Shown here in pieces: positions 56,701 through 64,000 of a DNA stretch of 64,000 bases. Under the pieces are notes generated by a model. The model was not told the DNA's origin. It was given only the letters and a program-made list of their open reading frames with translations, and searched no databases. The stretch lies in contig JAKGHH010000001.1 in assembly GCA_022828595.1 (NCBI GenBank), forward strand, positions 116,696,999 to 116,760,998, read 5' to 3'. Within the stretch, counting starts at the first letter, position 1. Every line of letters begins with the position of its first letter. The stretch comes from Nelumbo lutea (taxonomy: Eukaryota; Streptophyta; Magnoliopsida; Proteales; Nelumbonaceae). A program made the translations under genes and the position numbers.

Positions 56701-57799
56701 TGGATATACTTGAAAAAATGTATATGGCCCAGGCCCAGCCTCCCACTAAAAAATGCAGGCCCAATCCATGCTAAAGATCTTGTTGGGTCGGGTTAACCCG
56801 CCCAAGCTGCACCTCTACCCATAACCCTGTGTGTGTATGTATGTATGTTTAATAAATATAAAAGTATTTTTATTTATATATACTAATAATAATAATAACT
56901 AATTATTATAACTCTAAATCTTTTAAATATAATAAAACATTTAGCTCACAGTCAAGCTCGAGATGAACTTGACAACAATTTAATAAAAAATATTCTAAGT
57001 GTAGGTTCTCCCGAGGTAATTGTATGATAAAATAATAAAAACATGCTTGTGTGGCATTGCTCGAGTTAGAGGAAAATGGTCTTTTTCATTTTTTAATTTT
57101 CTTTTTCTTTTATATTTTTAGTGTTTTGTTATAATTTATAATTTTTATATAATTTCTGTTTTTTTACATTTTTCTATTTTCTACCATCTTTAAAATTTCC
57201 TGTATTTTTGTTATTTATTTGCAATTTCTTCTTTTTTCTATAATTTTTGGTGTTTTTTCTACAGTATTTATTTTCTGATTTTGCTTTCCAATTTCTATAG
57301 TTTCTATAATTTGAAAATTATTTTTTATTTTGTGTGAAATTTCTATAATTTTTTATATCTTTTTGTAATTTTTGTGTTTTTATATTTGAAAATATTTTTT
57401 GAACTTTTTCCTTTTTTATGTCTAAATATTAAAATATATGTATATATTTTATATTTTTCTATGACGGTTAAAATGATAATATATTAACAGTCGTTAGTCT
57501 CTTTAACATCAAGCTAGTGACATGGTGAGTTTTAGACGTTTTGAAAAGATGTAAGTTTAAGAGAAATGCTGAAAACTCATGGTGAGCTTTTGACAATTTC
57601 CCTATAAAATATAATGTTTTGTATTCTACAAATTTGTATTTGTACTCCTTCCAAACTGAGCCTAAAGTTTGAAAATGTCAATTTAGATGTTAAATAAATC
57701 TATTAGTTAAAAATAAATTTTATTAACCTTGAAGTACATTACTCCATTGATTTTATCAAAATAGAGTCATTAAATTAACAATACTTAATTTAACAATAA
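56701..57799. other. AT-rich intergenic DNA
   Basis: A hAT-like end (gcacctcta, 56808-56816) and T-rich stretches; no gene. Confidence 0.5.
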
Positions 57800-58140
57800 A
57801 TAATTAACAATAATTAAGAGTAAATTATAACTTAAACACTAACGTAATTAGCGTAACTAATAGTAAACTAACAATCACTTAATTTACTTAATTAACTTTG
57901 TTAACTTAGTAAATCAATTTGCTTAATTACATTAATATATTTAATTTCTTTATTTACTTAATTTACTTATTTACCTTAATTAGTTTTGATTATTAAATTA
58001 TCTATTTACTTAGCTTAATTTACTTAATTGACTTAATCAAATAGTTAATTCACTTACTTGACTTGCTTATTGAGTTTAATTGGCTTAATTTCTTTAACTG
58101 TTCTATTTACTTAGCTGAATTTACTTAATTTATTTAGGAT
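57800..58140. repeat. Degenerate TTAATTTACTTA-type array, left part
   Basis: Loose tandem repetition of ttaatttacttaattaactt-like 10-13 bp words. A second block with the same words lies at 59222-59460. Confidence 0.7.
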
Positions 58141-58380
58141 ATATTTGATACCAATGGTGTTTATTTAATAAACGTTTTGTATGGTTTTGTCTCAAAAAAA
58201 TTTGGACAAAATCTGCTTTAAACATCTTTGACACCCCAACATTAATAAGTGCAACTAGATGGCATTAGGCGCCATATAAGCCAAGCAATAAAAAAAATGC
58301 CATTGAAAATGAAAAGCATCACTTTTGGCAACAACTCACATAAATCAAGAGACACATTCATCAATTAACATAATTAACAT

Positions 58381-58785
58381 GGTGTTTGGAAGCGTGGGCG
58401 CTTTTTGGGTCCGATTTTTAAGAAAAAACATCCATGCTTCTAAGACCCATTTTTCACAAAAAAACGCTTTTGTCACGTAGGCAGTGAACAATACTATGCT
58501 GCTTGGTATGGTGATTTTCATCACCGTTTTTCATGTATGTGTTGACAAGTAAACACCACATAGAATACACATCAGTCAATCATTGGGGGAAATGGTTCAC
58601 CGATGCATGAAACACCAAATTTGGCATTTCATGCACCAGTGGGGTCCCAATTTTCGAGGCATGTCCGATTTTTTAATAATCGGCTGAACCAAACAATGAG
58701 ATAATGGACGTTTGTTGAAATGCCTATGTGGATCAGATGTGGCATCGTTTTTTTGAAAAATGGCCACAGTTCCAAACATCCCCTA
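58381..58785. mobile_element. MITE with GGTGTTTGGAA / TTCCAAACATCC ends
   Basis: The left end ggtgtttggaagcgtgggc (58381) and right end ggccacagttccaaacatcc (to about 58783) are imperfect inverted repeats. Non-coding; target duplication not clear. Confidence 0.6.
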
Positions 58786-58924
58786 AATGGCTCAACTAAA
58801 CATCATTTTTGGCATTTTTCTATTAAACACCTATATGTTATTGAGCTAGTACCAATGCTCTGAAAAACACCATCGATACCAAAACATCATCTTAATCAAT
58901 TAGTTAATTCACTTAATTACATGG

Positions 58925-59222
58925 TTTTAAAATTGTCATTCACTTGGGCGATTGAACCATTTGACCTAGGAACCGCTCAACTATTTGATTCCATTTTATT
59001 CTTGGCCTAGAATTTTCCCAAAAAAAAAAACATTTACTTGGTCAACAAACTACTAATTCGAACGGTTGAACTGCTAAACTCCCATTGTGTGGTTTTTGTG
59101 TATTTTAAATTATTTTTTTACAATGTCATGGGTTGATCCATTCAGACCAAACTTGAATCACTGACCCAAAATCTAGTGGTCAAAGTGGTTCTGTTTTTGG
59201 GTCAATTTTTAAAACATTGCAT
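58925..59222. mobile_element. Member of the dispersed CATGGTTTTAAAA family, with both ends
   Basis: Left catggttttaaaattg and right caatttttaaaacattg are inverted partners. The interior has gattgaaccatttgacc, gattccattttattcttgg, ggtcaacaaa and gatccattcagacc words shared with the other copies. About 300 bp, non-coding. Confidence 0.65.
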
Positions 59223-59460
59223 AATTGGCTTAATTTACTTGTTTAGAATGATTATCTTTGTTTATTTAATTTACTAAGCTAATTTAGTTTCCTTAATTAA
59301 TATAGTCTATATATTTATTTATTTTACTTATTCAATTGCTTAATTTACATAGTTGGCTTAATTTGCTTATTTATCCTAATTAATGTAACTTATTTAATTT
59401 ACTTAATTAACCTTATGCAATCATAGACCCTAAACTAATTTATTTAATTAACTTCAAATA
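59223..59460. repeat. Degenerate TTAATTTACTTA-type array, right part
   Basis: Same words as 57800-58140, including ggcttaatttacttg and acttaattaac. Confidence 0.65.
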
Positions 59461-62432
59461 TAAATATTACTTTCATATTTGTAAGAAACCCTGATCTCCT
59501 TAAAGCAAAAACTCTAAAAGCACATAATCCAATTGCATATTTGAAATATCTTTTGTATATATATCTTAAATTCATGGGAAGATGTTCCAAATTGATAATA
59601 CTTCCATTAACAAGACAGAAGCATGAAATGCTTGGGAAGCCCATAATGTGGCTATGAATTAGAGGGATCATCCAGTCTTAATCGAAAGAGAGTCTCTTCT
59701 ATCACTTGTTCCTCGAGTTGAAGACCGATGTGCTGTGGAGGCTAAGGAAAATCATGGAAGAATGCTAAAAGGCTCGTGAGCTATTGAGTTGTTGAGTGGT
59801 GTATCTGAAAGGAGGGAGAGATCCATCGTATGGACGCCAAGAATGCAGCGGAATAAGGTGGGCGAATTTCAAAAAAAAAATTCTCTCCTCCCTTCCAACT
59901 GGGAATCATATTCCCTGATTTTAGAATGCAATATTCAAGGATCTAATCGAACCAAAACTAAACCAAATTTGAACCAAAGAGAAAGGGAAGGGTTATACTT
60001 GATACGGAGAATCAGTATCTCCCAACGTCGGTGTTCACGCCCAAAGAATACTCCCAAGATCTGCTCCCACTGAAGATGACGCAGTGATACTGGAACAGAA
60101 CCAGCAGCGTTCGTCCTACGAACCAAATTCTTCACAAGAATTCGATGGAAGCGAAGAGCACCGTACACAATCAGCCTTTCAGCAAAGACTGATATCAAGA
60201 ACACCTTCTTGATCTTTCCCTCTCAGAGAGATCGAACTAGGCAGTGAATGGCGGCAGCGGCTGGAGGAGAACTCTAGAGATGAAGTTGACGTATTTGCTT
60301 TTCTTCTCTCTAGAGCTTTTGAGATCCTTTCTCAATTTGCTGGAGAAGAGTCTGCTAAAACCCTTGGTTCGAATTCTAGTCATTCAAGAGTAGGATTTCT
60401 CCTCTTTCTTAGTGATTAAGAAACCTTCTAATCCTATTAGGAGTTATCCTAATCCAAATCTGTATTTGGATAGGGAATTATCTTAATCCTATATGCAGAT
60501 TAGGTTATCCCACTCCTGATATTATCAGGAGAGATCAGGAGATTACCATATTCAAATCTTTATTTGAACTTGGTCTCCAAGAGTGGATAAGGTCAAGACC
60601 CAATCATTTGGCTTGCCCTTATCTCAGATCCGCCCCTTTAAGTGGGTAATTAAAACAACCAGTTTGAAATGGGCTTTAGGCCCAATAAGTATTAAGTGCT
60701 CAGCAAGCTTCCAAACTGCTGCCCAGTTGGGCTTCTTTGTATGGCATGGGACCCAAACATTGATCTACACATCATCCACATGGGTTCAGCCCAGCCTTTG
60801 TTACAAGGCCTTGTCGAATTCACTAGAAAGCCCAATAAACCCCTTGAGCCTATCACATGGACTCTATGGGCCCAACACTTACACTAAGTGGTCCCTAGGC
60901 CAAGCCATCTTATAAAAATCCAGGGACTGTGGGCAGATGCAAGATTAGCCCATCAGGTGTAACCCTAATGATCAAACACTGCCCGACAAGAGAGGACCTC
61001 TCCTTCGGCTGCAAGGAACAATGTTGCACTCTTTGCTCATATGGATCCCGAGAATTAAAACTGTTTGCAAACATTTTGAAACCGTACATATCAATATATC
61101 TTATATATAAATTTTGTAAAACAAAATTCCAACGATTGAAATCAACTACCGGCAATTTGGTTTCCATCAGAGAGAGTGCATCCCCTGATCATTACCTTTG
61201 TCCGACAAAGGGGTTGATCCTGTCACTATGATCACCCACTCAGATGAATTCTCAAACTGAACCAACATACCCAGGTTTTGACCCTTGCTAAGGATCTCAC
61301 TGATTGGCATATCAAAGACAGCCCAATCCGACACCTAGCGCAGTATCATAATCAAGTCTAGGGGTCAGGTGCAACTTTCCAGTTTTTCCCATCAATCACT
61401 AAGGTCCAGGGCAATACTGGAAATCTGGTTTGGTTTAAAGATTCAATTAATCCTACACTACATGTGCTTTGGGTCTTACCCTGGCAGCTGAGACATGCCA
61501 CCCAAACACTTGGCAGCACACCAGTGTCAGCCTTGGCAAGATAAATCTCCCCAGACTTATCCAACGGCTGTGAACATTATAAACTAACACGAGTCTCATT
61601 AAGTGTCCAGTTTAAGGGTCTTACACAGAAACATACCACACAACATGAATCAAACATGCACTTTATTCATTTACACTAAATGTCAAAAGTACATCAAAAC
61701 TAATTGGAGCTAAGGGCATACAAAACTGTCTAACAGTATCATCACATCTACCAAGAAATAACCAAGTTGCATATTGGGTGGCGAGACAATCATGGTCTTT
61801 AGTAGCTATTTGTTGGGGAGATTTGTGGGGCCGATATGAATCAATCTGAATTCAAGTTAGGGGTGCAAGTCGGGTGGGTTGGGTCGAGTTTATGGTCAAT
61901 ATAGACCTGACCCTAAAATTTTGGCTTAAGGCCTAAGACTGGACTAAGCTCGAGTTCCAACCCAATCTTCCCAACCCGAGCTTAGCCTGCACTGTATTTG
62001 AATATGTATGAACATGTTCTAAAATTATATATGTATATATGCATTTATATAAATATGTATACTTATATGTATGTATATATTTAAATATGTATGCAAAATT
62101 TACACATACACACGCATACACATATGTATGTATGAATAGGGCTAAAAGTTGGGCCAGGTTAGGTCGGGTTAAGGTCAACCCTAGCCCAATCCTAAGTTTT
62201 AAACCCCCAACCCTAACCCTAACTAAATTCCTTCAACCCCAACCCAACCCCTCAGGTTGGGCCCAACCCAACCTTCCTCCCATCCCTTATAATCTTGTAG
62301 AACTTCTTAATCTCATATCTTAACTCAACTTTCACTACGTATATTAATCCTATATTTTATTAGTATTTGTTTGTTGATGTTTTTATTGGTTTTTTAAGTA
62401 CAAAATTTAGAAAAAAAAGTGCTTGAAATTGA
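59461..62432. other. Intergenic DNA, possible unidentified retroelement segments
   Basis: 59700-61750 has a more balanced base composition and may be an LTR or leader of an unidentified retroelement, but no paired copy, primer site or coding domain was found. A hAT-like end taggggtgcaagtcgggtgg lies at 61858-61877, followed by cccaaccc-rich subterminal words to about 62270 and a tatg/cata-rich centre (62020-62130). Confidence 0.4.
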
Positions 62433-62531
62433 TGAATCAATTTTTGGTCATGTATCAATCTTTTGGCTAAATACCTCATCATTTGGTCTGCTTACAAGTG
62501 GCCGATGACTCAGAGGCTGAAGTGGAGCTGC

Positions 62532-62722
62532 CTAGGTGCCGAGCTGCCTGTGAGGTGTCGAGTTACCTGTGAGGTGTTGGGCTGACCAAGTGGCGAGTTG
62601 CCTGTGAGGCGTCGGGCTGACCAGGTGCAGGGCTGCCTGTGAGGTGCCGAGCTTACCAAGTGCAGGGTTGCTTGTGAGGTGCTGGGCTGTCTGTGAGGTG
62701 CTGAGCTGACCAAGTGGCGAAC
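62532..62722. repeat. 35-bp minisatellite with 19-bp half units, LTR of element C
   Basis: The unit ctgcctgtgaggtgccgagc then tgaccaagtggcgag occurs about four times; two shortened 19-bp units lack the gaccaagtg part. Confidence 0.8.
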
Positions 62723-63116
62723 TAGATTGATGAGCTTCGTTGCCCTTTAGAGGCCTACAAGGAACTAAATGCCAAAGGACACGGGGTGGCTAACCCAACG
62801 AGGTTGCTCCGATGCTTAAGTCAGTACTCTCATAGTAGACTGCGAGCTAAAAATCACAAAGTATGAGAGCTAGAATTTGCTTACTTGCTTGCCTCCCTCT
62901 TTGCTTCTGGGGTTGGTGCCTTTATATAGGCATTGTTTGGCATGGGCTTCATGCATCATATCCGAGATTTTTGCGAGGTTGTCTAAGTGGTTCGAGATTC
63001 CTGGATGTAACCGCCATGCACATTGACCACCCTCCAGATCGTTCGACACGTGGGCCAACTTCCAAGGATCGTAGGAGTGTTTGGATATGCATGCCGAATT
63101 TGTTGGCGAGCACGTC

Positions 63117-63370
63117 TTGCAAGTCGCCAGGTTGGCGCATGTGCCAGGTCGCCAGGTCACGCCTGTGCCAGGCTACCAGGTCATGCCTAGGCCAGGCCAC
63201 CAAGTCGGTGCCTGTGCTAGGCTGCCAGGTCGCACTTGTGCCAGGCTGCCAGGTCGCGACTAGGCTAGGCCATCAGGTCGTGCCTGTACTAGGCTGCCAG
63301 CTCACGCTAGGGCTAGGTCGCGCCAGGGCCAGGCCGCCAGGCCACGCCTGTGCCAGGCCGCACTTGGGCT
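63117..63370. repeat. 24-bp minisatellite in the LTR of element C
   Basis: About ten copies of ccaggtcgcgcctgtgccag plus gctg, with small length changes. The solo LTR has about three degenerate copies. Confidence 0.85.
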
Positions 63371-63494
63371 GCCATGTGGGATACCATCAACTTGGCTAAG
63401 GCAAGTTGTTGCCAAAGTGGTTCCAGGTGTCACCTATTTGTTCTAAGGTGCCATGTGTCACAATATCATTGGAGGACCAAATCCGCCCTCATCA

Positions 63495-63510
63495 TTTGCC
63501 CCCCCCACTC
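63495..63510 (-). promoter_or_regulatory. Polypurine tract of element C
   Basis: gagtggggggggcaaa on the minus strand, directly before the LTR start; same pattern as elements A and B. Confidence 0.8.
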
Positions 63511-63589
63511 TGAGCCGAAAGTAACCCAACGAAGAGAGTAGTTTTCTCATTTTGGCCCGGAATGAATAATTCGATGAGCTCATAAGCAT

Positions 63590-63890
63590 CATTTCAATTC
63601 CTTAGGCTCTGGGAGCGATTCGCAGTCCGCTCCTTGATTTTGCCCATGTCGTAGAGGCGATTGGGCCTTATATGGTGAGGAGGTCTTCGGTAGTTTGATA
63701 TTTTGGCCCTTAGGCTCTAGGAGTGACTCGTTGTCCGCTCTCCTTTATCTTGCCCATGCCGAAGAGGCGACTGGGTCTTATGTGGTATTGTGGCCCTTAG
63801 GCTTTGGGAGCGACTCGTAGTCCACTTCTAGACTTTTCCCATGCCGAAGAGGCGACTAGGTCTTATGTAGTATTGAGGTCTTTTATCAGT
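63590..63890 (-). repeat. Three tandem copies of the Tat 3'-spacer module, element C
   Basis: Units of about 85-105 bp starting (plus strand) ttaggctctgggagcgactc ... gaggcgactgggtcttatgt. Single copies of the module occur in elements A and B. Confidence 0.78.
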
Positions 63891-63892
63891 TC

Positions 63893-64000
63893 GCCAGTTC
63901 GCGCCAGGGCCAGGCCACCAGGTCGGTGCCTGGGCCAGGCCGCTAAGTTACGCTTCGGCTAGTCCGTTAGGTCGTGCCTGGGCCAGGCCGCCAGGTCGCG
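63893..64000. repeat. 24-bp minisatellite again, in the interior of element C
   Basis: Four or more copies of the same 24-bp unit as in the LTR (gcgccagggccaggccacca ...), running to the window edge, but outside the LTR. Confidence 0.8.

Larger units (their letters stand above)
62433..63494 (-). repeat. 3' LTR of element C
   Basis: About 1062 bp, TGATGAGGGCGGATTTGG at 63494 on the minus strand to about ...attgattca at 62433. Its mate for comparison is the solo LTR at 48289-49270. It has a TATA-like ctatataaag (minus strand, about 62921-62930), a 24-bp minisatellite in the U3 part (63117-63370) and a 35-bp minisatellite in the distal part (62532-62722). The 178-codon plus-strand frame at 62863-63399 is an effect of the 24-bp repeats. 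Confidence 0.78.
62433..64000 (-). mobile_element. Tat-like retrotransposon C on the minus strand, 3' end only (continues past window)
   Basis: On the minus strand the order is interior (64000 to 63511), polypurine tract, then LTR (63494 to about 62433). The interior repeats the 'gactgcgagtcgctcccaga' and 'gcctaagggcc' motif known from the 3' spacers of elements A and B, so this is the related 3' end of a Tat element. No coding domain lies inside the window. Confidence 0.75.

Noticed and set aside
62206..62225. ccctaaccctaac, telomere-like
   Set aside because: Only two units, within ccaaccc-rich subterminal words of a hAT-like element; the usual plant telomere unit is TTTAGGG in long arrays.
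62863..63399. 178-codon plus-strand frame, the longest in the right part
   Set aside because: It lies inside the C-type LTR and is kept open by the 24-bp minisatellite (a multiple of three). The solo LTR has no matching protein.

Overview
The window is nuclear DNA from a flowering plant. It holds one intact host gene with GT-AG introns and a plant-type conserved upstream ORF, plant lineages of Ty3/gypsy (Tat) and Ty1/copia elements, hAT transposons and MITEs, and AT-rich intergenic DNA. The species cannot be fixed from the sequence. No rRNA, tRNA, CRISPR or bacterial feature was seen.

Layout. 1-3918 is the 3' part of a Tat gypsy element (A): integrase, an antisense ORF and a 3' LTR. 3985-14852 is an older, stop-riddled Tat-like element (D), split by a 3.56-kb hAT transposon (6921-10479). 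14853-17378 is intergenic, with a long palindromic foldback element. 17379-38134 is best read as one Helitron-like transposon of about 4.7 kb. It carries pieces of three unrelated host genes (an XB3/XBAT-type ankyrin E3 ligase, an antisense GH17 beta-1,3-glucanase, and an unrecognised three-exon gene). Two LTR retrotransposons were later inserted in it, each with its own 5-bp target duplication: a TNT1-like copia (17451-22952, CCTTC) and a complete Tat gypsy element (B, 26590-37141, GTTTG).

40288-43260, on the minus strand, is the one convincing functional gene: a SAC51-family bHLH regulator. Its leader contains the spliced 53-codon conserved uORF known in that family to mediate thermospermine-responsive translation. 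43261-62432 is gene-poor, with several MITEs, a solo LTR, a possible LINE RNase H scrap and low-complexity AT-rich arrays. 62433-64000 is the LTR and 3' interior of a third Tat-like element (C) on the minus strand, rich in minisatellites.

How it fits together. Most coding signal is retroelement debris at different stages of decay. Elements A and B share an unusual spliced antisense gene, and B and D show the dual RNase H arrangement of Tat elements. The biologically strongest items are the SAC51 uORF/main ORF pair, the gene-capturing Helitron with its nested insertions, and the antisense ORFs of the Tat elements. All calls come from reading the sequence by eye; no database search or alignment program was run.
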